Positions 45,176 through 53,370 of a stretch of 64,000 bases of DNA are shown here, in pieces. How positions within the stretch are numbered: the stretch's first letter is position 1; every line of letters starts with the position of its first letter. Made by a program: the position numbers and the translations under genes. The notes under the pieces are model-generated. The model was not told where the DNA came from. It saw only the letters and a list, made by a program, of their open reading frames with translations, and ran no database searches. The stretch lies in assembly GCF_000969905.1 (NCBI RefSeq), contig NZ_CP009520.1, positions 1,240,001 to 1,304,000 of the forward strand. Direction: 5' to 3'. The DNA is from Methanosarcina vacuolata Z-761. GTDB lineage: Archaea; Halobacteriota; Methanosarcinia; Methanosarcinales; Methanosarcinaceae.

Positions 45176-45526
45176 TTATTCTTCAGCTCCCATAATCCGT
45201 TTCCCCCCAAACGCATGAATAGTTCTCGTTCCTGCAATACATTTTCCCCATTGTTCTGTCCCCTTAGGAATGAATAACTCATCCCCGGGATTAAGAACAA
45301 ACTCCTCACCATTCAATATTGCCGTATACTGGCCGCTAACACAAACCATGTACTCATCAAATTCATGTGCATGTTTCTTAGAAACCCTGGCCGAATAGCA
45401 GGTCCAGAATGCCATCTGGCTGCCGTCTGAACCTTCGTAAAAATAGCCGTCGATGTCCTCAGTATTTTGCTCTTTACTGCTGATATGGTTACTTTTACTT
45501 TTCATAAAGTCTGGAAAATCTTGCAT
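45176..45526 (-). CDS. Single-domain cupin protein
   Basis: 116 residues. The cupin motif 1 is KKHAHEFDEYMVCVSG with metal-ligand candidates H52, H54 and E58, and motif 2 is NPGDELFIPKGTEQW, ending in HAFGG. These form a small beta-barrel that usually binds a metal and a small ligand. It begins 11 bp after the methyltransferase gene at 45538 on the same strand, with AAGG upstream, so the two form an operon. It may help sense or modify the methyltransferase's substrate, but the ligand is unknown. Confidence 0.85.
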   Translation of the reverse strand: MQDFPDFMKSKSNHISSKEQNTEDIDGYFYEGSDGSQMAFWTCYSARVSKKHAHEFDEYMVCVSGQYTAILNGEEFVLNPGDELFIPKGTEQWGKCIAGTRTIHAFGGKRIMGAEE

Positions 45527-45537
45527 ATCTGGAACCT

Positions 45538-46284
45538 TCAGTCCTTAAATGGCTTTTTAAACCACAAAAATGTCTCTCCATGGTTATACTCAAGTTCAAC
45601 CTGTTTATTATAGTCATTTCTTAAATCGGCAAGGCCGCGTTCATAGTCACTGTCATTGATTAAATGGAACATAGAATATCCTTTATTTTCTACTAATATT
45701 AAAAAATTATGAGAGATTGCCTGCTTGTGATTTACATCTGTAATCTCTTTCTTCAAAAATACAAAACCATTGTTAATGGCACTTTCTATTATTTCAGGAA
45801 TATCCGGGTATCTCTTTTTTTCCACTTCTACGGTTGTTGGGAAGTATTTTACCCAGAACCTTGATTCTATTTGTTTATGGGATTCGGTAACAATACAGAG
45901 AGAGCCGCTCTGTTTAAGTACTCTATTCAACTCTTTAAACATTATTCTAATTTCCGGTACATGATGTATTACATCAGTCATATATATAAAATCGAAAAAG
46001 TTGTCCCTAAATGGTATTTTTTCATGGTTGCCTTTTTCGAAAATGACATCCGTATTTTTGTCAATGGCTTTTTGTCTCATCTCGTCAGCAGGTTCAACAC
46101 CATACACATTAGCATTTGTTATCCGCTTCAGAGCACAGGTGAAGTTGCCAGTTCCACAACCAAAATCAAGTATGTTCGTTCCTTCAGAAAAAGACAGATT
46201 TTCCAAAAATCGGTTTACTGTGTCTATGTTCTCTTTTCTTGTTAAATCGTATTTTTTTGCCAGTTCATTATAATCAATTCCCAC
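45538..46284 (-). CDS. Class I SAM-dependent methyltransferase
   Basis: 248 residues. The SAM site is NILDFGCGTGNF (about 37-48), with the second acidic position in VYGVEPADEM, and motif post-I NFFDFIYMTDVIHHV. The rest is like small-molecule methyltransferases of the UbiE/type-11 group; the substrate is unknown. The start is a GTG at 46284 preceded by GAAGGGA. It is followed by a cupin gene at a distance of 11 bp, forming an operon. Confidence 0.85.
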   Translation of the reverse strand: MGIDYNELAKKYDLTRKENIDTVNRFLENLSFSEGTNILDFGCGTGNFTCALKRITNANVYGVEPADEMRQKAIDKNTDVIFEKGNHEKIPFRDNFFDFIYMTDVIHHVPEIRIMFKELNRVLKQSGSLCIVTESHKQIESRFWVKYFPTTVEVEKKRYPDIPEIIESAINNGFVFLKKEITDVNHKQAISHNFLILVENKGYSMFHLINDSDYERGLADLRNDYNKQVELEYNHGETFLWFKKPFKD

Positions 46285-46355
46285 AAATCATCCCTTCCAG
46301 TAGTAAATGAGACGACCCCAAAATTCAAAATTATTTTCTTTTGATCTTGCGGTTT

Positions 46356-46425
46356 GAATGGTCAATTAAGAATGGTCAATTAAGAATGGTCAACTAAGAA
46401 TGGTCAATTAAGAATGGTCAATTAA
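46356..46425. repeat. 14-bp tandem repeat, five copies
   Basis: Unit GAATGGTCAATTAA at 46356, 46370, 46384, 46398 and 46412, one with a single substitution. It lies in the upstream region of the methyltransferase-cupin operon. Confidence 0.9.
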
Positions 46426-46513
46426 TACAGCATAGATATGGAAGTCTTAAATCACGTCTAATTTACACTTTCTTGAATATTCATAGAACTATAACTAACA
46501 CAGCCAATGATGA

Positions 46514-47008
46514 TTATTTCATATGTTTCTCCAGGATATAAGTTCCGTTATATTTGTCTCTGGGATTTTTAATTTTTACAACCTTAAATCCACATTTATT
46601 TACGTAAAAATTATGGTTTCTTCTGGAAAAACCTGGCGTATCTGTGTACCATTTTACAGTATCAGGATATTTCGATTCGATGAATTTCCAAATTATCAAC
46701 CCTAATCCTTTATCCTGGAATTCAGGATCAAGAAAAATATTCCCTAAGAAGTTTACATTATTTTCCTTTATCCAGACTATTACAGCGCCTATTGGTTTGC
46801 CTTCTTTAGAAACCTTATATGCTTGAGACGCGGGGTTCAGAGCATATTCGCGTAGAAAATCTCCGTTATCATAGCCATCAGGGCCTCCAGTTGGTTGATT
46901 TAAATGCCTTTGAGTATCCTCATCAAATGCTCTTTTCATTATGGGTGTAAGGATATCAACATCCTCTTCCGTAAACCTTTCAAATTGAAGACCACCATAT
47001 ACTTCCAC
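46514..47008 (-). CDS. GNAT-family N-acetyltransferase
   Basis: 164 residues. The acetyl-CoA-binding motif A is IFLDPEFQDKGLGLIIWKF, with the Q-x-x-G-x-G pyrophosphate-binding pattern; the C-terminal FYVNKCGFKVVKI is the usual motif B. Start GTG 47008 behind AAGAAGGGA. The acceptor (amine, amino sugar, protein) cannot be predicted. It stands alone between two methyltransferase genes. Confidence 0.85.
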   Translation of the reverse strand: MEVYGGLQFERFTEEDVDILTPIMKRAFDEDTQRHLNQPTGGPDGYDNGDFLREYALNPASQAYKVSKEGKPIGAVIVWIKENNVNFLGNIFLDPEFQDKGLGLIIWKFIESKYPDTVKWYTDTPGFSRRNHNFYVNKCGFKVVKIKNPRDKYNGTYILEKHMK

Positions 47009-47178
47009 TCAATTTCCCTTCTTGTAAATAAATAAAATTCACATTTTTTTTCACTGATTTCATTATAATCTATAATGCTTGGCCCTTCTTAAATTACTAT
47101 TAAGGGGCACGTATTTGGTTTGCTGTGCCGATATATCTTACACCTCGGACGTCATTATACGAATTCGGATGTGTTTTC

Positions 47179-47904
47179 TTAAACCGTTTTTGCCATAATT
47201 ACTACAAATGAGGGAATTCTACAATGATACTCTTTTTCCGGGCACAATTCTATTAATTCTCTTGGAGGAACCGGTTCTCTAAGTGAACTCACGTACATTC
47301 CTGCTTTTTCAATTGCTTCTATGTACCTTGATAACGGTCTATGATAATGCAATGTTTTGCCCCAGAAATTTAATTCTTCGACCCTTTCCTCTAAATAATT
47401 TCCAATTTTTTTGTATGTTTTTATGTTATTTTCGTTTTCCTCCCAGTCACTTAAAAAGAAGCATGGATGTGTTATTGAGAAAATAAAAGTCCCAGGTTTT
47501 TTTAGTACCCTGTCTACTTCAAAAACAAGTGATTCAATCTCAGGAATATCCATTAGCAACATATTTGCCACAACAATGTCAAACGATTTATCTTCAAAAG
47601 TTAACTTCCTGGTCAAATCCATATTATAATATTGAAGATTATCATGGACATGCTTGTGTTTTGCTATATCTAACATAGCTTCAGAACTATCTACAGCTGT
47701 AACTAACGCTCCTTTTTGTGCAAGTTCTAACGAAAAAAAACCGTCACCACATCCTGCATCGAGAATGCGTTTTCCTTTTACGTTTCCTAATAATTCATTT
47801 ACGGCAGCCAGGTATATCTGAGAATTAAAATTTCTTCCCCGATTGTTTTTCTCACTATAAGTTTCAGCAACAATATCCCAGTGGTTTATACTATTCGCTC
47901 TCAT
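47179..47904 (-). CDS. Class I SAM-dependent methyltransferase
   Basis: 241 residues. Motif I is RILDAGCGDGFFSLEL (about 46-61), followed by VTAVDSSEAML with the acidic SAM ribose ligand and SFDIVVANMLLMDIPEI. It belongs to the broad small-molecule methyltransferase group. AAGGAG lies upstream of the ATG. It is not closely similar to the other methyltransferase at 45538, so the two are not a recent duplication. Substrate unknown. Confidence 0.85.
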   Translation of the reverse strand: MRANSINHWDIVAETYSEKNNRGRNFNSQIYLAAVNELLGNVKGKRILDAGCGDGFFSLELAQKGALVTAVDSSEAMLDIAKHKHVHDNLQYYNMDLTRKLTFEDKSFDIVVANMLLMDIPEIESLVFEVDRVLKKPGTFIFSITHPCFFLSDWEENENNIKTYKKIGNYLEERVEELNFWGKTLHYHRPLSRYIEAIEKAGMYVSSLREPVPPRELIELCPEKEYHCRIPSFVVIMAKTV

Positions 47905-48192
47905 TAATCAGCAGACTCCTTTCAACTACGATTCATCTTGCTAAACCAAAAATATTCATATTCCGGGTCTATTTTGTATGATGGCTCAGGATTCAAGGTG
48001 CTCTGCCCAAACATTAAGACTGAGGTGGGGTTTTTTTGCTTGTAAGATTTAGTCCTTGGAGGGCGGTAATATCTACCTTATATAAGGAATATGGCATTGC
48101 ATACTTAGTTCCGCTCAAAACTTTGTCCATGCTGAACTTGCTATCAGTGCCCTGAACAGGAGTTTATTGTTATGCTCAGCAGCCTTTTCTAT

Positions 48193-48972
48193 TTAAATCA
48201 GTAATTCTCCTTCCAGCACTGTTACTGCTTTTCCCGAAATTAAAACCCTGTCATCGGCAACTTTTACTCTCAGGATGCCCCCGCGTTCAGACGCCTGATA
48301 TGCAACGAACTCATTTTTATTCAGCTTTTTTTGCCAGTAGGGTCCCAAACAGCAGTGAACCGATCCTGTAACTGGATCTTCCGATACACCTACTTTTGGC
48401 GCGAAAAATCTTGACACAAAGTCATACGCCCTGGATCTGCTTGTGACAATTACTCCCCTTGTGGGGACTTTCAAAAGTTTCATGAAATCTGGTTTCATAG
48501 TTTTGACTATCTCTTCGGATTCGACTTCTACCAGATAATCAAACTCGCTTTTCCCTACGTAGATTGTTTGAGTCCCAAGCGCTTCCAATAAATCTTTTGG
48601 GGATTCTGTTTTTTCTTCAGTTAATGCTGGAAAATTCAGTTCAATCCAGTCCTCATTCATCCTTGCTGTTAATAGACCGCTTTTTGTGCTGAACTTTGCC
48701 TCCAGATCTTTCTTTAAATACCCTTTTTCCCACAGAATATGAGCACTTGCCAGTGTTGCGTGCCCGCATAATTCGACTTCCGCATTTGGGGTAAACCACC
48801 TTAGATTATACCCCTCACCTTCTTTAAAAAGAAATGCAGTATCTGACAGATTCATCTCACGAGCTATGTTCTGCATTAATTTCTCGTCCAGCTTCTTATT
48901 TAGAACACATACGCCTGCTGGATTTCCCGAAAACGTTTTTTCCGTAAATGCATCAACCTGATAAATCTTCAT
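48193..48972 (-). CDS. PhzF-family isomerase/epimerase-like protein
   Basis: 259 residues from the ATG at 48972, which is preceded by GAGAGG; an earlier frame start at 49056 adds no similarity. Motifs typical of PhzF: QVDAFTEKTFSGNPAGVCVL at the start, ELCGHATLASAHIL, and SEDPVTGSVHCCLGPYW. The family folds like diaminopimelate epimerase and catalyses proton shifts. The catalytic position usually read as LSETAF is LSDTAF here, with Asp in place of Glu, so activity may differ. Substrate unknown. Confidence 0.85.
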   Translation of the reverse strand: MKIYQVDAFTEKTFSGNPAGVCVLNKKLDEKLMQNIAREMNLSDTAFLFKEGEGYNLRWFTPNAEVELCGHATLASAHILWEKGYLKKDLEAKFSTKSGLLTARMNEDWIELNFPALTEEKTESPKDLLEALGTQTIYVGKSEFDYLVEVESEEIVKTMKPDFMKLLKVPTRGVIVTSRSRAYDFVSRFFAPKVGVSEDPVTGSVHCCLGPYWQKKLNKNEFVAYQASERGGILRVKVADDRVLISGKAVTVLEGELLI

Positions 48973-49098
48973 TATGAATCCTCTCTTGAAATGATGGCTT
49001 CTGGAATGGCGACACGTCTCACTATTGATAGGATATAGCGATAAATGCGCTGACATCGGATGTCACATGATTTGGAGTCAGCTATGGACGCTGATCCC

Positions 49099-49779
49099 TT
49101 ATCTCAAATACTCAATATTTATATCCGGTTGTAAAGCAATTCCTGGCTTTGCCAGTAACTCAACAAACCTGAATCCTTTTGAAGGGTGAAACATGTTTGC
49201 CGAGGCACAACTTCTCATTATCCAGGCGGTATCAAGCCCTCTCTCAGTACCTGCACATGCTAGCACAAGCTCTCCTTCAGGAACAACTCCAGCATCAGTT
49301 GACATCAATACACTTTCCAAGCAGACTAAAGTCCCCGGGGAAATTAGCTCAAGGGTTTTTGCTATAACATCGAGGGATGTGACCTGGCGAAGATGTAATC
49401 TCATAGAAAAACTAGGTCCGAAAAAAGGAATTGTTCCCTGAACTATTTTTACATTAAGTTGATCCAGTATAACTCTGTTTTTTTCGGTAATGCTCATAGG
49501 AACACGGTGTAATCCCTCTTGTACCCAATTATTTTTTATATCCTTCAGCTCAGGAATGTCACTAAAAACATCTTTTTCCATTTGATCTATTTCCCAATAC
49601 ATACCCTGAGGACAGGTAACACAAATTATGGTCTTATTGGTAATATTTTGGGCAATTTTTACAGCGCTCTCTCCAGTTATGGAAGCAACAACAATATCTT
49701 TAACAAAATTTGATTTTTCTCCAACAAGGTTAACAATTTCATCTGTGTTAACTGGACCAGGCCTTTCAAAAACTCGCAT
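49099..49779 (-). CDS. Pyruvate-kinase C-terminal-domain-like protein (COG1751 type)
   Basis: 226 residues. FVKDIVVASITGESAVKIAQ matches the start of the pyruvate kinase alpha/beta (PK_C) domain as found in stand-alone archaeal proteins; the C-terminal half is specific to this group and includes PGTLVCLESVLMSTDAGVVP. No pyruvate kinase barrel is present, so it is not an enzyme of glycolysis. A binding role for a phosphorylated ligand is possible. No close operon partner. Confidence 0.7.
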   Translation of the reverse strand: MRVFERPGPVNTDEIVNLVGEKSNFVKDIVVASITGESAVKIAQNITNKTIICVTCPQGMYWEIDQMEKDVFSDIPELKDIKNNWVQEGLHRVPMSITEKNRVILDQLNVKIVQGTIPFFGPSFSMRLHLRQVTSLDVIAKTLELISPGTLVCLESVLMSTDAGVVPEGELVLACAGTERGLDTAWIMRSCASANMFHPSKGFRFVELLAKPGIALQPDINIEYLR

Positions 49780-49892
49780 ACATTTCCCTTTCTCTTATTC
49801 GTGTGTATTTATTAGTTGCCAGGAAGGCAACAATTAATGATTATATGCCTGAGCCAAAAGATCAGGCGAGAGTTCTTCAAAATATTTTAAAT

Positions 49893-50552
49893 TCACAATT
49901 TAGTAGCCACGATTGCAACCAGATTAGAATAATTTCCATCTTCGGCTTCCATCATTCCAATATCCCTGCGAGCATAGTCGTTGTCGCACGAAAGCCAGTC
50001 CTGCCGTGCCTCTTAAAAACATTGTAACTCTTTGCACTCATGGATACTTGCTGAATCACAGTTTTTCCAGAGGTTATACCACCAGTCGCAAGAATGGAGA
50101 CTGTTCATATCATCAAACCAGTACGGCTGTAACTCCACTGATACTCCGTTTGTGAACTCTTCTTTCAACCTCGGAACTTCGACTCCTATTTGTCCTTCTT
50201 TTTTTACAAGCGGAGCAAGATACTTTGTCAAATAGTCTTCTTCAACTCCGAAATAGTTATAGGCATCAACACATATCGCAAGGTCAAAAAACTCATTCGC
50301 AAATGGTAAATCGTGAGCTTCAGCATGGATTGGAATTATCTTGTCTTCCAGTCCCATTGACTTGATTCTTTCATAATTTTCGGTTGCACTGATCCAGAGT
50401 TCAGTTGCGAAAACTGTGACATCATACTCTTTTGCCAGGAAGATTGAAGTTAGTCCTTTTCCGCAGCCAAGATCAAGTACTCGCATTCCTTTTTCAAGGT
50501 TTAAAGATTCTGACAATTCCTCAATGATTTTCATCAAGTTTGGGCTCATCAT
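49893..50552 (-). pseudogene. SAM-dependent methyltransferase interrupted by an in-frame ochre stop
   Basis: From 50552 the frame has MRVLDLGCGKGLTSIFLA (SAM motif I) and DLAICVDAYNYFG, then stops with TAA at 50013-50015 after ECKELQCF. The same frame continues without a gap for 39 codons: EARQDWLSCDNDYARRDIGM, then EAEDGNYSNLVAIVATKL, ending in TGA at 49893. That tail looks like the proper end of the protein. Upstream of the first Met, LKRVKYDADFLKEN is in frame but lacks a start codon. Together these indicate decay. TAA is not a pyrrolysine codon, so readthrough by that route is excluded. A truncated product of 179 residues could still be made. Confidence 0.75.
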
Positions 50553-50895
50553 GTTTTCTTTAAGAAAATCAGCATCATATTTGACTCTTTTTAAGCACTA
50601 TTTGATCACCTTTCATTTGTTTACTTATTCCATACTTTATCTACATTTTACACAGTTAACTGTAAAATTGTGAATTTAGTAACTGTCACAAAATAGATTA
50701 TACAGATTAATTATAAAGTTAATTTTTCAATTGATGATAAAGATCTTGAAAAATCAAGACATTCAATCGAAACCTGTACATAATTTGTTCTGTGACTACT
50801 CCTTAGACTAAAACGAAAATTACAAGCTTTTTTTACAAAGAAACATTAAAAGATAAATATAAAAATAATGAAGAACTAGCAAGAATATTGAAAAA
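50553..50895. other. AT-rich intergenic region
   Basis: No gene recognised apart from the probable lost 5' end of the methyltransferase (about 50553-50605). No repeat or hairpin stands out. Confidence 0.5.
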
Positions 50896-51435
50896 TTAGT
50901 CATTTTTTAATTTTAGTGGAATATAATACTCAACTTCTGAGTTTTCGTTATCCAGTCCAAAGTAACGGTTTTTATGATAAGCTAATATCAAATAGGGATA
51001 AGCTTCTTCGTATTCAGAACTAGGCAGCCACTTTTTCCAGATGAATTCTCCTCCTCTGAACATTTCTCTTCCCTTGAAGGTAAATACTGCGTATTTAGTG
51101 GAGGGAAAAATCTTGCAAAACATCTCTAGGGGCATTTCACCGGTTTCTTTAACTTCAAGGCCTACGTATACGTAGAATTTTCCAGTTTCATCATAGTCAT
51201 CTGGTTGAATATGTGCCTCATAAGTGACTTCGCTTACCGCATTTTTCTCAAGCTTTTCATCATATTTTTCATAAAGGTTATAAAAACGCTTCCAGAGCAA
51301 TCCGATTTCATTTTCTACGTTCCATTCTTCTTTTGAATGAAATGGATTACCATAATAAACACATCCCATTAATTTCAAGGGGTTTTCATCAATGATTTCT
51401 ATTTTCAGGGGTTTTGGAAAGTTATTGGTAGCCAT
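50896..51435 (-). CDS. GyrI-like small-molecule-binding protein
   Basis: 179 residues resembling the effector-binding domain of the GyrI/AraC/BmrR superfamily: alternating strands with KFYVYVGLEVKETGEMPLEM, YAVFTFKGREMFRGGEFIWK and EYYIPLKLK at the end. Such stand-alone domains bind amphipathic small molecules or act as hydrolases of cyclopropane-like compounds. No DNA-binding domain is fused. It neighbours the GyrI-TrmO fusion at 51524 on the same strand (88-bp gap), so the two could act on related ligands. Confidence 0.75.
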   Translation of the reverse strand: MATNNFPKPLKIEIIDENPLKLMGCVYYGNPFHSKEEWNVENEIGLLWKRFYNLYEKYDEKLEKNAVSEVTYEAHIQPDDYDETGKFYVYVGLEVKETGEMPLEMFCKIFPSTKYAVFTFKGREMFRGGEFIWKKWLPSSEYEEAYPYLILAYHKNRYFGLDNENSEVEYYIPLKLKND

Positions 51436-51523
51436 ATGGGTTCTTCCAAAAAAAGAAATAAAAAATGTACTTCTCGAGAGTACACTTTAATTTAACCCCC
51501 TATTAACTACTTGCTTTTTATCC

Positions 51524-52489
51524 TTATTGGCCATATGCCCACTCTGGCCAGAGAAAAGAAAGCCATCTGGGGACTTCTGGTTTTTCTACTCTGTCAAATG
51601 AGGGGAAATAAGCTTTTAAATCTATAATAGGAGTTCCATCACAAGCATCAAGATTGGATACATGTACTATCCCTTCTTTTTCGTTAACATCTTCTATTCT
51701 GCAGGTTGTTATTGATATGGGGTTTGGACGGTATTCTGCACGAGTTGCAAATATTCCGGTCAGCCTATCCAGAGAATATGGAGGATAGACCTGAAGCACA
51801 TTTCGATATTCAATATTGTCAATCATATTTGCCCACCAGAGCACGATTACGTGACTGAAATTATTTAATTCTTTTAAGCCGGGAATGTATTTGTCAATAA
51901 TTTTCAGGGATGTCTTCACGCCATCTTTCCTTACATATCCAATTGGCGAAATCTTAATGGGATTTTCTTGTTTTATGAGCTCTTCAGGTTGTCCTCTTAA
52001 ATTTAAATCACCGCTTGAACCTCTATAAGTTTCTAAATTTATAATAGGAAATACAACCTCTGTCAGGAGCTCGTTATCAGGCACTTCCCTCGGAGTGTTA
52101 ATGTAAGCCTCTCGTGGAGCTCCTATCATCTCATAACCGTTTTCAATAATGTGCTGCATCATCTCAGCGTACACTGAACCTATTTCTGCATAGGGACCTT
52201 TGTGGATAGCTGATAAAATTTTGTGTTTTGGCATAATTTTTATTTTTACTCTCTCATCGCCGTTTGTATCTCCCTGAAAGGGTATACCAATCTCGTATTG
52301 CATTTTTTCTGGCGGCACTTCTGTTGGGCTGGTATAATATACCGCAAAAGGAGGTTGAGTAATTTTGAGTCTTTTTTGTTTGATCCATCCTGCTAATTCT
52401 CCTATTATTTCTCCCATCTCCTCTACCAGACCTTCATGAGAAATGCTAGCTACCTGATGTTCTTCCACGATTTTTAATTTAATTTCCAT
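51524..52489 (-). CDS. Fusion of a GyrI-like domain with a TrmO/TsaA-type methyltransferase
   Basis: 321 residues. The first ~155 form a GyrI-like effector-binding domain (EEHQVASISHEGLVEEMGE, KHKILSAIHKGPYAEIGSVY, TEVVFPI). The remainder (about 180-321) is TrmO/UPF0066: SPIGYVRKDGVKTSLKIID, LNNFSHVIVLWWAN, and the hallmark RPNPISIT followed by DACDGTPIIDLKAY. TrmO uses SAM to N6-methylate t6A in tRNA, but the archaeal homologues are often of unclear substrate. Fusion to a ligand-binding domain is unusual and suggests a small molecule rather than tRNA as partner. AAAGGAG precedes the ATG. Confidence 0.85.
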   Translation of the reverse strand: MEIKLKIVEEHQVASISHEGLVEEMGEIIGELAGWIKQKRLKITQPPFAVYYTSPTEVPPEKMQYEIGIPFQGDTNGDERVKIKIMPKHKILSAIHKGPYAEIGSVYAEMMQHIIENGYEMIGAPREAYINTPREVPDNELLTEVVFPIINLETYRGSSGDLNLRGQPEELIKQENPIKISPIGYVRKDGVKTSLKIIDKYIPGLKELNNFSHVIVLWWANMIDNIEYRNVLQVYPPYSLDRLTGIFATRAEYRPNPISITTCRIEDVNEKEGIVHVSNLDACDGTPIIDLKAYFPSFDRVEKPEVPRWLSFLWPEWAYGQ

Positions 52490-52791
52490 GTTAAATTCTC
52501 CTTTAACTTTTTACTTACGCAATTGAACTGAAACCCAGTGAGATAAAAACTGAAAACTGTTTAAAATATGTATCAATTTGTTGTTTATTGTGTTTGAGTT
52601 GTATTTGAGTTGTATTTGATGCGTAAGCAGCATAATTGACTGTAGATATAAATTGGATTTCATATTATTAAAAATTCACTCTTTAATGGAATATTATTCC
52701 ATATTTTTATGAACAAGTATTTTGAGAATGAGATATTTCGAGATAGTAATTGTAGAAAAGATATTTATTTAATTAAAAAAACAACTTAGTT

Positions 52792-53175
52792 ATGGATAAA
52801 AAAAGCGATTTAGAGCTATCTCAAGAGTTTTTAATGAATTCATCAGAGGATATCGTTTCTATTTTAAAAACAATTTCTCATATTAACCGATTCAGGATTC
52901 TAATCCTTCTTTTAAACGGGCCTTTGACATTTCAGACGTTGCTTGAAAAGATAGATCTCAAAAAATCGGCGCTAGCCAATCATTTAACTGAATTAAAAGA
53001 TAGCAATCTTGTGGAAAAAACACACCACGGCACTTATGAAATAAGTGAAAATGGGAAAAATTACATCAAATCAATTGAAAAAATTTATAAAGAGAGTAAA
53101 GTTATTGAAAAAAAAGTATGGGAAGCAAAACAAAGAGAACAGCTTTCGAAATCCTTTTTGGAACGTAAACAGTAA
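52792..53175 (+). CDS. ArsR-like winged-helix transcriptional regulator
   Basis: 127 residues. ISHINRFRILILLLNGPLTF and QTLLEKIDLKKSALANHLTE form the helix-turn-helix, with the wing in LVEKTHHGTYEISENGKNYI. The C-terminal helix is charged and probably mediates dimerisation. No cysteine metal site is visible, so it is not a metal sensor. It is the only plus-strand gene here, divergent from the GyrI-TrmO gene 302 bp away, and may control it. A TATA-like stretch lies about 25-35 bp before the ATG with no Shine-Dalgarno site, so the message is probably leaderless. Confidence 0.8.
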   Translation: MDKKSDLELSQEFLMNSSEDIVSILKTISHINRFRILILLLNGPLTFQTLLEKIDLKKSALANHLTELKDSNLVEKTHHGTYEISENGKNYIKSIEKIYKESKVIEKKVWEAKQREQLSKSFLERKQ

Positions 53176-53255
53176 TTCAAGAAAATAAAACTTGGTAAAA
53201 TTGGTTTATAATAAGTTTTATAAGTTTTTTGAATCCTACTTTCCGCACTATTTTT

Positions 53256-53340
53256 TCACGCATAATATTTTTCGTATTCTTCTCCCATCAATCTCAGTAC
53301 TTTAATTGTTTCCTCATCTAGATTTAATACTGACTTTCCG
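53256..53340 (-). pseudogene. C-terminal scrap of an IS1634-type transposase
   Basis: The minus strand reads SVLNLDEETIKVLRLMGEEY followed by EKYYA and a stop. This resembles the C-terminus EILNMEEIHWKILSLMGEKY of the transposases at 17.1 and 54.6 kb. It points opposite to the remnant that begins a few bases later, so two different elements were joined here. Confidence 0.55.
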
Positions 53341-53370
53341 CAAATGCCCATTCAATTTTCATAATTTTCC

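Noticed and set aside
47990-48192. Minus-strand frame of 38 codons (MDKVLSGTKYAMPYSLYKVD)
   Set aside because: Too short, no ribosome-binding site and no recognisable family; it may be a gene scrap but cannot be supported.
50013-50015. Stop codon as possible site of pyrrolysine readthrough
   Set aside because: The codon is TAA; pyrrolysine uses TAG.
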